This document shows positions 16,074-24,619 of a DNA stretch of 64,000 nt, in pieces. The notes under the pieces are model-generated. The model had not been told where the DNA came from. It was given only the letters and a program-made list of their open reading frames with translations, and did no database searches. The translations under genes were made by a program, and so were the position numbers. Source of the DNA: Streptomyces tibetensis (GTDB lineage: Bacteria > Actinomycetota > Actinomycetes > Streptomycetales > Streptomycetaceae); NCBI RefSeq assembly GCF_007655005.1, contig NZ_SZVW01000007.1, forward strand, positions 62,001-126,000, given 5' to 3'. The stretch's first letter is position 1. The number at the start of each line of letters is the position of its first letter.

Positions 16074-16114
16074 ACCGTAGCAGCGGGCCACCGCCGCGCT
16101 CAAAGTGTTTTTCC
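16074..16114 (-). promoter_or_regulatory. WblC/WhiB7-like promoter of the GNAT-infA operon
   Basis: On the minus strand: GGAAAAACAC, then -35 TTGAGC (16103-16098), an 18-bp spacer and -10 TACGGT (16079-16074). WhiB7/WblC promoters are known for an A/T-rich block directly before the -35 hexamer, which is what is seen here. Direct control by WblC is inferred. Confidence 0.5.
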
Positions 16115-16176
16115 GCCCACCACGGCGGACGGGGGCGGCTGATCGAACCAGCCGCCCCCGACCCGCTCAGGGCGGT

Positions 16177-17511
16177 CTACGGAATGAAGCCGTAGTCCAA
16201 CTGACCGGCCAGCCTCGTCCTGTCGTCCTTCAGGGACAGCACGAGCGTGCGGGCGAGGGTGCCACCGAAGCGGGTCCCGCCGTCGGCGGTCGGGACCGTG
16301 TCGATGAAGCTCTCCACCAGCCCGTTGGGCATCACGTAGTGCGAGTACTGCTGTGTCGGGGCGTCCTCGGGGTTGCCCAGGACCAGCGCGCTGCCGTTGA
16401 GCGGCCGGTAGTCGCTGCGCAGCCCCGGGCCCACGAACCCGTAGAGGCCGTCCCAGCCGCTCAGCCCCGGCGCGAACGTGAACTTGTGGCTGATCGTGAA
16501 CAGGTAGTACTTTCCGCCGCGGATGATCAGGTGCGGCCGTTCGGTCTGCTGGTTCACGCAGTTGGCCGAGAGCAGCGGGGGCTGGAGCTTCCAGTTCTCC
16601 ATGCTGTCGCCGTCGGCCGTGGCCAGCCCGATGTTGCCCGTGTAGTACTTCGAGTCCGCCGGCACCTCGTGGCCGGCCGGGAGTTCACCCAGGTCGCGCT
16701 CGGTGCACTGGTACGAGCCCGCGGTGCCGCCCGTGTTGCCCTCGAACAGCAGGTGGACCTTGCGGTCCCGGGGGTCGCGGAAGACGTACGGGTCGCGGAA
16801 GGCGTAGATGATCGGGCCTTGTTGCGACTGTTCGAGGGTCTGGTACATCTTGCCGTCGGCCTCGGCGATGATGCGGTGGTCCCGGAAGCCGGAGAACCAC
16901 ACGCGGTTCTTGTCCGCGTGGATCTTTCCGGTCGCCTGCGCCAGGCGCTGCAGCGCGTCGCTGGGGTCGACCCCGCCGTTGTCGCGCCCGGAGGCGGTGT
17001 AGAAGGACTGCACCTTGTCGCCGATGAGCGCCGTCGAGCCGGCCCACTCACGTGAGCCGAACGAGGTGCCGGCCGGGAACAGGTCGCCGCCGTACTTCCA
17101 GCTCTTGGCGTCACGCGAGTAGAAGTAGCCGATCTTCGCGTACCAGTGGCGGTCGCCGAAAGGCACCGAGCGGGGAGCCGTCAGCGAGAAGATGACGTGC
17201 CAGCCCTTGTAGGTGGCGGTCTGCGTGCTGAGCTTGGTGAGCGGCCAGGTGTCCCACACCCACACCTTGTCGGTCATCACCGGGAAGTCGGGTGACACGC
17301 GAGGGGCGGTGTTGGTCCTGTCCTGCTTGAGTTTCAGGGCGTCCGCGCGGGACCAGACGGCTGTGTGGTCGTCGTCGGCGGTGTACTGCCGTGCGCCCGT
17401 CCGGGACGCGTCGTGGGGGGAGGCGGAAGCGGGAGTGATGATGCCGCTCAGCGTCGCGAAGGCTGCCAGACCCGTCGCCAGCCGGAGCACCGCTCGTCTT
17501 GCTCTGTACAT
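16177..17511 (-). CDS. GH68 fructosyltransferase (levansucrase type), secreted
   Basis: A 444-aa protein with signal peptide (MYRARRAVLRL... to about ASA-31). GH68 catalytic residues can be placed: nucleophile Asp87 in VWVWDTWPL, transition-state stabiliser Asp240 in AFRDPYVF, acid/base Glu324 in QQTERPHL. Family enzymes cleave sucrose and polymerise or transfer fructosyl units to give levan or fructooligosaccharides, or hydrolyse sucrose. A LacI regulator lies directly upstream in the same direction with an operator-like site between them. A levanase, importer and fructokinase lie further along, so the product is probably reused by the cell. Confidence 0.94.
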   Translation of the reverse strand: MYRARRAVLRLATGLAAFATLSGIITPASASPHDASRTGARQYTADDDHTAVWSRADALKLKQDRTNTAPRVSPDFPVMTDKVWVWDTWPLTKLSTQTATYKGWHVIFSLTAPRSVPFGDRHWYAKIGYFYSRDAKSWKYGGDLFPAGTSFGSREWAGSTALIGDKVQSFYTASGRDNGGVDPSDALQRLAQATGKIHADKNRVWFSGFRDHRIIAEADGKMYQTLEQSQQGPIIYAFRDPYVFRDPRDRKVHLLFEGNTGGTAGSYQCTERDLGELPAGHEVPADSKYYTGNIGLATADGDSMENWKLQPPLLSANCVNQQTERPHLIIRGGKYYLFTISHKFTFAPGLSGWDGLYGFVGPGLRSDYRPLNGSALVLGNPEDAPTQQYSHYVMPNGLVESFIDTVPTADGGTRFGGTLARTLVLSLKDDRTRLAGQLDYGFIP

Positions 17512-17550
17512 ACGTCACCCTTGGGGGGAAGAGGGAACGAATGGAAGCTG

Positions 17551-17564
17551 TGGAGCCGGTTCCA
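17551..17564. promoter_or_regulatory. LacI-family operator-like palindrome before the GH68 gene
   Basis: TGGAGCCGGTTCCA, symmetric at 12 of 14 positions around a central CCGG, close to the TGGAACCGGTTCCA type bound by many LacI proteins. It lies 40 bp before the GH68 start, overlapping or just downstream of the promoter, and the gene for a LacI protein is next door. Different from the operator at the frc and levanase genes. Confidence 0.6.
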
Positions 17565-17694
17565 TCGCTGACGGTACCTCAGTTGGCGTAAAACGCAGTG
17601 AACTCGTGAGGTGAAAATTTACGTACGAGGGGCGGTCGAGGTCGCGCCATGGAAGTTAATGGAAGCCGATCCAACGTGGTCGGCGCAGCGTGGG

Positions 17695-18708
17695 TCAGGC
17701 TCCAGCGGCGGCCGTCGTGTGCCGGCGCACGAGCTCCAGTTCCAGCATCTGCTCGACGGGCTCGCCGAGGGGCCGGCCGATGCGTTCCAGCAGCAGACGC
17801 GCGGCGATCCCGCCGCTGGTGCGCAGGGGCTGGCGTACTGTGGTCAGCCCGACGTAGGCCGCCACGTCGAGGTCGTCGAAGCCGACCACGGACAGTTCCC
17901 GGGGGACTCGCACGCCCGCCGAGCTCGCCGCTTCGATCACCCCGAGCGCCCGGGTGTCGGATGCGGTGACGATCGCGCTCGGGGGCTCCGGACGGGCCAG
18001 CAACTCGTCGGTGAGGCGGTGCGCCACCGCGCGGCCGTGCGGTCCGACGCGGACGTACGGCTCCTCCAGCGTGAGGCCGTACGCCTTGAGCGCCAGCTCG
18101 CAGCCCTCGCGCCGACGGGCGCTCGCGCTGAAACGGAAACGATCGTCGGCGACATCGCCCATGAACGCGATCCGACGATGGCCGAGTTGCAGCAGATGAC
18201 GCGTCGCCAGCATGCCGCCGCGCACGTCGTCGATCACCACGCGTGGAAGGTCCGGGTGCTCACAGTCCAGCAGCACCGTGGGCAGACCGGCCCGTGTCAG
18301 CTGCTCCGCTTCGTCGTCGGTGGGCGCGAGCGAGATCGCCAGCAGCCCGTCGAAGCGGTCCCCGGCCGTCACCGCCCGGTACTGCTGATCACGCTGGTCC
18401 GGCGAGGCCACGTCGAGCAGAGTGAGGTCATGGTCGCTGCCGTGCAGCACGTGCGAGATGCCGCGCAGCCGCTCGACGACGGACGGTTCGGTGGCGAAGG
18501 GCGCGATGACGGCGATGCTCTGGGTGCGTCCCGTGGACAGCGCGCGAGCGCGCCGGTTGGGCCGGTAGTCCAGGTCCCGGATCACCCGCAGCACCCGCTC
18601 GCGGGTGTCCTCGCTGACGTTCCGGCTGTCGTTCAGGACGCGCGAAACCGTGCCGACGCCCACCCCGGCCCGGGCCGCGACATCGCCGATGGTCGCCCGT
18701 TCTCCCAC
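17695..18708 (-). CDS. LacI-family regulator of the GH68 gene
   Basis: A 337-aa protein: LacI HTH at residues 5-50 (TIGDVAARAGVGVGTVSRVL, then hinge region YRPNRRARALSTGRT), then a periplasmic-binding-protein-like core with ATRHLLQLGHRRIAFMGD and SVVGFDDLDVAAYVGLTTVRQP. It precedes the GH68 gene by 183 bp, and the site at 17551 is its best candidate target. Sucrose, levan oligomers or fructose are possible inducers. Confidence 0.9.
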   Translation of the reverse strand: MGERATIGDVAARAGVGVGTVSRVLNDSRNVSEDTRERVLRVIRDLDYRPNRRARALSTGRTQSIAVIAPFATEPSVVERLRGISHVLHGSDHDLTLLDVASPDQRDQQYRAVTAGDRFDGLLAISLAPTDDEAEQLTRAGLPTVLLDCEHPDLPRVVIDDVRGGMLATRHLLQLGHRRIAFMGDVADDRFRFSASARRREGCELALKAYGLTLEEPYVRVGPHGRAVAHRLTDELLARPEPPSAIVTASDTRALGVIEAASSAGVRVPRELSVVGFDDLDVAAYVGLTTVRQPLRTSGGIAARLLLERIGRPLGEPVEQMLELELVRRHTTAAAGA

Positions 18709-18835
18709 GGCCGTACAGTACCCGAACTCGCAGAATTAGCTGCCCTGCACACATTTCCGGTGGTCCGGTGCCGGCCGGCCCCTCAACTGCTCTTCCGCCC
18801 GGGTCTGCACCGCTCGCAAGAGGCGCTTCGGCCCG

Positions 18836-19864
18836 TCAGCGACCGCCGCCTCGGACGTGTTGTTCCCCCGACCCTCGGACGACCAGCCGGGTCGGCACGG
18901 TGATCGTGCGGGCCCGGGAGCGGTCGCCGTCGAGGCGGGACAGAGCGGTGGTCGCGGCGCTGCGGCCGATTTCCTCGGGGTCCTGGGCGACGACCGTGAG
19001 GGCCGGCTCCAAAGCTTCGGCGAGGGACACGTCGTCGAAGGCCACGACGGCGACGTGTTTGCGCTTGCTGCGGGCGAGTTCGGCGACGATGCCGAACGCC
19101 ATGATGTTGTTCCCGGCGAACAGGGCCGTGGGGGGATCGGGCAGTTCGAGGAGTTGAGCCGTCACGGCCTCCGCCCCCTGCTGATCGTGCGCGCTGGCGA
19201 CCAGCGAGCGGTCGTGGGGGAGGTCGGCCTCCTGCAGGGCCGCCCGGTATCCGGCGAGGCGCTCGCGGCGGGTGTACAGCTTGACCGGCAGGTCGCCGAC
19301 GAACCCGATGCGGCGGTGCCCGTGGGCGATCAGGTGGGCGACGCCCTCCTGGGCCCCCGCACGGTTGGAGCTGACGACGCTGTCCGTGGACAGGCCGACC
19401 CCCGGCCGGTCGAGGAAGACGACGGGCAGTCCCGCCGTACGGTGCGACTTGAGGTCGGAGTGGTCGGCGCCGACGGACGGCACGACGATCAGGATGCTGA
19501 CGCGCCGTGCGAGGAACTGAGCCGTCAGGGCGCGCTCGCGCTCGGGGTCGTCCGCGGACGACCCCATGAGCAGCGTCAGTCCGCGGTCCCGGACCGTGTC
19601 CTCGATACCGCGGGCCACGGCTCCGAAGAAGGGGTTGGCCAGGTCGGGAACGACCAGCCCTATGGTCGTGTCCGGACCGCCGACGCGGATGTTGCGGGCC
19701 ATGAGGTTGGGCTGGAAGCCCAGCTTGGCGACCGCGGCGAGTACGTGTTCCCGCGTCCGGGCCGAGACGGGCCCGTCCTCGTTGAGGACTCGGGAGACCG
19801 TCTTGGCGCTGACACCCACTTCCCGGGCGACATCGGCCAAGGTGGGTCTGCGGCTCGCTGCCAT
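18836..19864 (-). CDS. LacI-family regulator of the fructose/levan regulon
   Basis: A 342-aa LacI protein: HTH TLADVAREVGVSAKTVSRVL at residues 8-27, hinge FQPNLMARNIRVGG, ligand-binding core with DLANPFFGAVARGIEDTV and HLIAHGHRRIGFVGD. The ATG at 19864 gives the usual length. It is the last gene of the importer unit (binding protein, permease, ATPase, regulator), 76 bp after the ATPase gene. The paired palindromes at 23006-23035 and 29604-29633 are its likely operators because they flank the genes it travels with. Confidence 0.9.
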   Translation of the reverse strand: MAASRRPTLADVAREVGVSAKTVSRVLNEDGPVSARTREHVLAAVAKLGFQPNLMARNIRVGGPDTTIGLVVPDLANPFFGAVARGIEDTVRDRGLTLLMGSSADDPERERALTAQFLARRVSILIVVPSVGADHSDLKSHRTAGLPVVFLDRPGVGLSTDSVVSSNRAGAQEGVAHLIAHGHRRIGFVGDLPVKLYTRRERLAGYRAALQEADLPHDRSLVASAHDQQGAEAVTAQLLELPDPPTALFAGNNIMAFGIVAELARSKRKHVAVVAFDDVSLAEALEPALTVVAQDPEEIGRSAATTALSRLDGDRSRARTITVPTRLVVRGSGEQHVRGGGR

Positions 19865-19940
19865 GGAGTAAACCGTCTCCTGGATGCTCCCGGTTCCGGG
19901 CCGCGGCCTCGGCCGGAACATGCGAGAGCGGGTTGCGCTG

Positions 19941-20777
19941 TCAGGTGGCCTGTACTCCGGCGGCCTTCGCGGCCTCGGAATCCGCTACGACAGTATCTCC
20001 GGCCTCGTCGACGGTGAGGGCGCCCGTCATGATGGCCACGACCTCCGCCATGGAGTAGTCGGACGGCTTGATCACGGCAGCGCGCCGGCCCAGCCGGTGG
20101 ACGTGGATCCGGTCGGCGATCTCGAAGACGTGCGGCATGTTGTGGCTGATCAGGACGACCGGCATGCCCTTGTCGCGGACCCGGCGGATCAGGTCGAGGA
20201 CCTGGCCGGACTCCTTGACGCCGAGGGCGGCGGTGGGCTCGTCCATGACGACGACGCTGCGGGCCCAGGCGACCGCGCGGGCCACCGCGACGGCCTGGCG
20301 CTGTCCGCCGGAGAGGGTCTCGACGGCCTGGGTCAGCGAGCGCAGGCCGATCTTCAGATCCGCCATGTGCTCGGCGGCCTCCTGGCGCATGCGCTTCTTG
20401 TCGAGCATGCGGAAGGCGCTGCCCAGGATGCCCGGGCGGCGCAGCTCGCGGCCGAGGAACATGTTCGAGGCGATGTCCATGGACGCCGCGACGGCGAGGT
20501 CCTGGTACACCGTTTCGATGCCGTGGGCGCGTGCGCTCTGCGGGCCGGAGAACTGGATCGGCTCGCCGTTCAGGCGTATCTCGCCCTCGTCCGGCACCAC
20601 CGCGCCGGTGAGGGCCTTGATGAGGCTGGTCTTGCCGGCGCCGTTGTCGCCGATGACGGCGAGGACCTCGCCGGGCAGCAGGTCGAAGTCGGCGCCGTCG
20701 ATGGCGGTGACCTGGCCGTAGCGCTTGACGAGACCGCGAGCCTGCAGCACGGGGGTCTCGGTGGTGGTCGTGGTCAT
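19941..20777 (-). CDS. frcA: Sugar ABC transporter ATP-binding protein, fructose (Frc) type
   Basis: A 278-aa single-nucleotide-binding-domain ATPase: Walker A GDNGAGKTS, signature LSGGQRQAVAVARAV, Walker B VVVMDEPTAALG, switch His in LISHNMPHV. Most CUT2 sugar ATPases are double-domain proteins of about 500 aa; the single-domain form is the FrcA type. Its start overlaps the permease stop (ATGA). It drives uptake of a monosaccharide, most likely fructose given the adjacent kinase and levanase. Confidence 0.92.
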   Translation of the reverse strand: MTTTTTETPVLQARGLVKRYGQVTAIDGADFDLLPGEVLAVIGDNGAGKTSLIKALTGAVVPDEGEIRLNGEPIQFSGPQSARAHGIETVYQDLAVAASMDIASNMFLGRELRRPGILGSAFRMLDKKRMRQEAAEHMADLKIGLRSLTQAVETLSGGQRQAVAVARAVAWARSVVVMDEPTAALGVKESGQVLDLIRRVRDKGMPVVLISHNMPHVFEIADRIHVHRLGRRAAVIKPSDYSMAEVVAIMTGALTVDEAGDTVVADSEAAKAAGVQAT

Positions 20778-21787
20778 CGGGCCTTCCTCCGGGAGATCTG
20801 GTCGACGGTCACCGCGAGGATCACCAGCACCCCGGTGATCAGGGTCTGGTAGATGGAGGCGACGCCCATCAGCTGGAGCCCGTTGCGGAAGACGCCGACG
20901 ATGAGGACGCCGATGAACGTGCCCAGGACCGAGCCGCGTCCGCCGAAGAGGCTGGTGCCGCCGAGCACCACGGCGGTGATGCTGTCGAGGTTGTCGGTCT
21001 GCCCGGCCTGCGGATCGCCCACTCCGGTGCGGGAGATGAGCAGCAGGGCGGCGACGCCGTAGAGGAGACCGGCCACGGTGTAGACGCCGATGGTCAGCCG
21101 GGAGGTGCGGATGCCGTTCAGCCGCGCCGCTTCCGGGCTGTTGCCCAGCGCGTAGACGTGCCGGCCCCAGCCGGTGCTGCTCAGCGCGTAGGCGAGGAGG
21201 AGGAACAGGGCGATGGTGACCAGCGAGCCGTAGGTGATGTCGGTCTTGCCCAGCGGGAAGGTCTGCCCGAGGGCCGTCAGCGGGCCGGGCAGGTTGCTGA
21301 CCGTCTGCTCCTCGGAGTAGATGTGCGTCAGCGCGAACGCCACGTTGAGCATGCCGAGGGTGACGATGAACGGCGGCAGCGGGATCTTCTGCACCAGTGC
21401 CCCGTTGAGCATGCCGAAGCCGCCGCAGACGACCAGGCCCAGCGCGATCGCGGCGAGCGGTGGCAGGGAGCCCTCGGCGGCCATCTTGGCGATCACGATG
21501 CTGCCGAACGCCATCACCGCTCCGCAGGACAGGTCGATGCCCGCGGTGAGGATGATGAGCGTCTGGCCGATGGCCAGCGTGCCGACGACCATGACCTGCT
21601 GGACGATCAGCGAGAAGTTCCCGCCGGTGAGGAACTGGTCGCTCGAGACGGAGAAGAAGACACAGGCCAGGAGGAGCGCGATCAGCGGGCCGGTGGTCGG
21701 CTGGGTGAGCAGTCTGCGGGCCGTGGTCGGCGCTTTGAGCTCCGCGTACGGCGTGGACGTGGAGGGTGGCGTGGACGTGGCAGTCAT
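20774..21787 (-). CDS. frcC: Sugar ABC transporter permease, fructose (Frc) type
   Basis: A 337-aa membrane protein with about eight to ten helices, of the RbsC/FrcC family. Typical motifs are ILTAGIDLSCGAVMAFGS and AVVLGGTSLFGGRGSVLGTF. It has a soluble N-terminus of about 25 residues. It lies between the binding-protein gene (143 bp away) and the ATPase (4-bp overlap). Confidence 0.93.
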   Translation of the reverse strand: MTATSTPPSTSTPYAELKAPTTARRLLTQPTTGPLIALLLACVFFSVSSDQFLTGGNFSLIVQQVMVVGTLAIGQTLIILTAGIDLSCGAVMAFGSIVIAKMAAEGSLPPLAAIALGLVVCGGFGMLNGALVQKIPLPPFIVTLGMLNVAFALTHIYSEEQTVSNLPGPLTALGQTFPLGKTDITYGSLVTIALFLLLAYALSSTGWGRHVYALGNSPEAARLNGIRTSRLTIGVYTVAGLLYGVAALLLISRTGVGDPQAGQTDNLDSITAVVLGGTSLFGGRGSVLGTFIGVLIVGVFRNGLQLMGVASIYQTLITGVLVILAVTVDQISRRKAR

Positions 21788-21930
21788 GCGAAGTCCTTGT
21801 CGGAAGACAGAAGTCCTTGTCCGTCCTTGTCGGGCGGCAGGAGGACGAGGAGGCGGCCGCCCCGGTCGGGGAGGAGGGGCCGGCCGCCCCGGCGAGGGGT
21901 GTCGAACGGTGGCAGCGGGGAGCCGGCGGC

Positions 21931-22947
21931 TCAGCCCCAGCAGTTGTCCAGGCCGTAGGCGGTGTCCTTGGAAGCGACCCCGTCCTGTGCCTTGTCGGTG
22001 ATCAGGGTGACCCCGGTGTCGGTGTAACCCGACGCCTTCTTGCCGTCCTTGGCGTACGTCACGACGGCCTTGACGCCCTCGGCGGCCATCTTCAGCGGGT
22101 ACTGCTGCGAGGTCGCGGCGATCTTGCCGTCCTTGACGGCCTTGGTGCCGGTGCAGCCGCCGTCGACGGAGACGATCAGGACGTCCTTCTCCCGGCCCTT
22201 GGCCTTCAGCGCGGTGTACGCGCCCAGCGCGGCGGGCTCGTTGATCGTGTAGACGACGTTGATGCCGGGTTCCTTCTGGAGGCAGTTCTCCATCGCCGTC
22301 TGGCCCTTGGACTGGTCGCCGCCGGTGTCCTGAGCGCAGGCGACGTCCTTGTCGGTGGCGCCGAAGCCCTTGAGGAAACCGTTGTGCCGCTGGACGCCGA
22401 CGGACACACCCGGCGCGAGGTCGAGGGCGGCTATCTTCGCGGTCTTGCCCTTCATCGCGGCCTTGGCGTACTCGCCGATCAGTTCACCGGCCTTGAGGTT
22501 GTCGGTGGCGAAGAGGGCGTCGACCGCGCTCTGCGGCTCGGTCGGGGTGTCCAGGGCGATGACCAGGACGCCCTTGGCCTTGGCCTTCTCGATCGCGGGC
22601 ACGATCGCCTTGGAGTCGCTCGGGGTGATCAGGATGCCCTTCACACCGGCGGCGACCATGTTCTCGATCGCGGTGACCTGCCCGGCGTTGTCTCCGTCGA
22701 ACTTGCCGGCCGCGGTCATGAGCTTGACGCCTTCGGCCTTCGCGGACTTCTCCGCACCCTCCTTCATCTTGACGAAGAACGGGTTGGTGTCCGTCTTGGT
22801 GATCAGGCCGACCTTGACCTCGCCCGAGCCGGTGCTCGTGCTGCCCGATCCCGATCCGGATCCACAGGCGGTCAGGGTGAGGGCCGCGATGCCCGTGCAC
22901 GCGGCAGCTCTGAGCAGGGAGGAGGGCAGACGAGAGGTGCGTGACAT
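21931..22947 (-). CDS. frcB: Sugar ABC transporter substrate-binding lipoprotein, fructose (Frc) type
   Basis: A 338-aa protein with a lipoprotein signal ending at lipobox LTAC (Cys27), a Gly/Ser linker, then a type I periplasmic-binding fold: [39 protein letters not shown] and [12 protein letters not shown]. First gene of the frcBCA-lacI unit. Two operator palindromes lie 58-88 bp before its start, in the region shared with the divergent kinase. Confidence 0.93.
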   Translation of the reverse strand: MSRTSRLPSSLLRAAACTGIAALTLTACGSGSGSGSTSTGSGEVKVGLITKTDTNPFFVKMKEGAEKSAKAEGVKLMTAAGKFDGDNAGQVTAIENMVAAGVKGILITPSDSKAIVPAIEKAKAKGVLVIALDTPTEPQSAVDALFATDNLKAGELIGEYAKAAMKGKTAKIAALDLAPGVSVGVQRHNGFLKGFGATDKDVACAQDTGGDQSKGQTAMENCLQKEPGINVVYTINEPAALGAYTALKAKGREKDVLIVSVDGGCTGTKAVKDGKIAATSQQYPLKMAAEGVKAVVTYAKDGKKASGYTDTGVTLITDKAQDGVASKDTAYGLDNCWG

Positions 22948-23005
22948 GAACGACTCCAGCGGGATGTCGGGCGGGTGGACGGCAGGGAGGCCTGCCGTCC
23001 CGCGA

Positions 23006-23035
23006 TGTCAACGATGACCGATGTCATCGTTGACA
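23006..23035. promoter_or_regulatory. Tandem LacI operators in the frcB-kinase intergenic region
   Basis: TGTCAACGATGACC (23006-23019) and TGTCATCGTTGACA (23022-23035), 16 bp apart start to start. The same 14-mer type with the same spacing occurs before the GH32 levanase. Position between divergent genes allows control of both. Confidence 0.75.
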
Positions 23036-23197
23036 CTGCTTGGCGAGGATGATGGACTCCGCTCACCGGCAACGTCAATGCCTTGCACTCGTCACAAATC
23101 GGCAACGCCCCTCGGCGGCCGCCCGCCCCGAAGCCGCTCGCCAGCATGCCCGGGTCATGCCCGTTTCCGCTCCGCGCGCCCCAGAGAAGAGCAGCCC

Positions 23198-24184
23198 ATG
23201 AGCCCGCCCCAGATCACCGTCCTCGGTGAATGCGTCGCCGACGCGTTCACCGAGCCCGCACCCGCCCGGAACGAGCTCGCCCTGCGCGTCCTGCCGGGCG
23301 GCGGGCCGGCCAACACGGCGGTGGCCCTGGCACGCCTGGGCACCCCGGCCCGCTTCCTCGCGCGGCTGTCCGGCGATGTGTTCGGCCGCCTCTTCCGGGC
23401 CCACCTCGCGGCATCCGGCGTGGACCTCTCACACGCCGTGGAGGCCGTCGAGCCCAGCACGCTCGCCGTCGCCGAACTGGACGCCCAGGGCCAGGCGGCG
23501 TTCTCCTTCCACGCCCAGGCAACCGCCGACTGGCAGTGGACGACCGCGGAACTGGCCGGGGTGGACCTGGCCGACACCGCCTGTGTGCACACCGGTTCGC
23601 TGGCCCTGGTCAGGGAACCGGGAGCGGCGGTGGTGGAGGACTTCCTGGCGACGGCCGCCCCCCGGGCCACGATCAGCATCGACCCCAACGTCCGCCCGCT
23701 CCTGGTGCACCCCGACGTCTACCGCGCCCGGCTGGCGCACTGGTGCGGCCTCGCGGACGTGCTGCGGCTGAGCGAGGACGACCTGGATCTCCTCCTGCCC
23801 GGAACACCGCCCGAGCAGGCATGCGACACCTGGCACGCGGCGGGCACACGGCTCGTGGTGATCACGCGCGGCGCCGACGGAGCCCTGGCCTCACTCGACG
23901 GCGAGCGGGTGCGGGTGCCGGCGGTGGCCACGCCGGTCGTCGACACGGTCGGTGCGGGTGACTCCTTCACGGCGGGCCTGCTGCACCACCTCGGCACCCA
24001 CGGCCTCCTCGGCGGCAGACTGACGGAGCTGACCCTCGCCGACGTCGAGGCGGCCTGCCTGTTCGCCGTGCGGGTCGCCGCCCTGACCTGCTCGGTCGCC
24101 GGCCCGAACCCGCCCTGGCAGGACCAGTTGACGCAGCTCACGCCGGACGCCCCCACGGCCCGCCACCTCGACTCCACCCACTGA
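23198..24184 (+). CDS. PfkB-family carbohydrate kinase, probable fructokinase
   Basis: A 328-aa ribokinase-fold protein. PfkB signature 1 is GGGPANTAVALARLG near residue 35, and signature 2 is DTVGAGDSFTAGLL with Asp of GAGD as catalytic base. It is divergent from a fructose-type importer and shares its operators, so phosphorylation of imported fructose is the most likely reaction; another hexose cannot be excluded. The ATG at 23198 begins the conserved fold (ITVLGECVADAF). Confidence 0.9.
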   Translation: MSPPQITVLGECVADAFTEPAPARNELALRVLPGGGPANTAVALARLGTPARFLARLSGDVFGRLFRAHLAASGVDLSHAVEAVEPSTLAVAELDAQGQAAFSFHAQATADWQWTTAELAGVDLADTACVHTGSLALVREPGAAVVEDFLATAAPRATISIDPNVRPLLVHPDVYRARLAHWCGLADVLRLSEDDLDLLLPGTPPEQACDTWHAAGTRLVVITRGADGALASLDGERVRVPAVATPVVDTVGAGDSFTAGLLHHLGTHGLLGGRLTELTLADVEAACLFAVRVAALTCSVAGPNPPWQDQLTQLTPDAPTARHLDSTH

Positions 24185-24217
24185 ACCCACCGACCCCACG
24201 GACAAGGACGGAAGACC

Positions 24218-24520
24218 ATGACGAAAACCCTGCTCGCCGAATTCACCGCCCGGGAGGGAGCGGAGGACGAGGTCGCCCGCCTGATCCAGGAGTACGCCCT
24301 GAAGGTGCGCGAGGAGGAAGGCAACCTGGCCTTCGACGTCTACACGAAAGCGGCCGCCCCCCGCGCCTACTGGATCTTCGAGGTCTACCGCGACGAGGAC
24401 GCCTTCCAGGCACACCTGAAGGCCCCGTACGGAGCCCCCTTCAACGCCGTCCTCACTCCGCTGATCGAGGAGGACGCGTCCGTACTGACCTTCCTCGATC
24501 CGCTGGCCACGCGTCCCTGA
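24218..24520 (+). CDS. Antibiotic biosynthesis monooxygenase (ABM/YgiN) family protein
   Basis: A 100-aa dimeric ferredoxin-like-fold protein: TLLAEFTAREGAEDEVARLI, NLAFDVYTKAAAPRAYWIFE and VYRDEDAFQAHL match the ABM domain. It follows the kinase by 33 bp and probably shares its transcript. Members act on quinones or as small-molecule isomerases; the role with sugar genes is unknown. Confidence 0.88.
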   Translation: MTKTLLAEFTAREGAEDEVARLIQEYALKVREEEGNLAFDVYTKAAAPRAYWIFEVYRDEDAFQAHLKAPYGAPFNAVLTPLIEEDASVLTFLDPLATRP

Positions 24521-24619
24521 CGGACATCGGCCGACGCACGCTCGCCGGAGGCCTCGGGTCACGGCGTCGTGCGAAAAACTCCTGTGCGTCGCTTCGCGCA
24601 CCTCTGCGATCATCCCCGA

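Noticed and set aside
17611..20852. Long plus-strand frames of 430, 386 and 322 codons
   Set aside because: All lie opposite LacI and ABC transporter genes with clear domains; their translations are Arg/Gly/Val-rich and match nothing.
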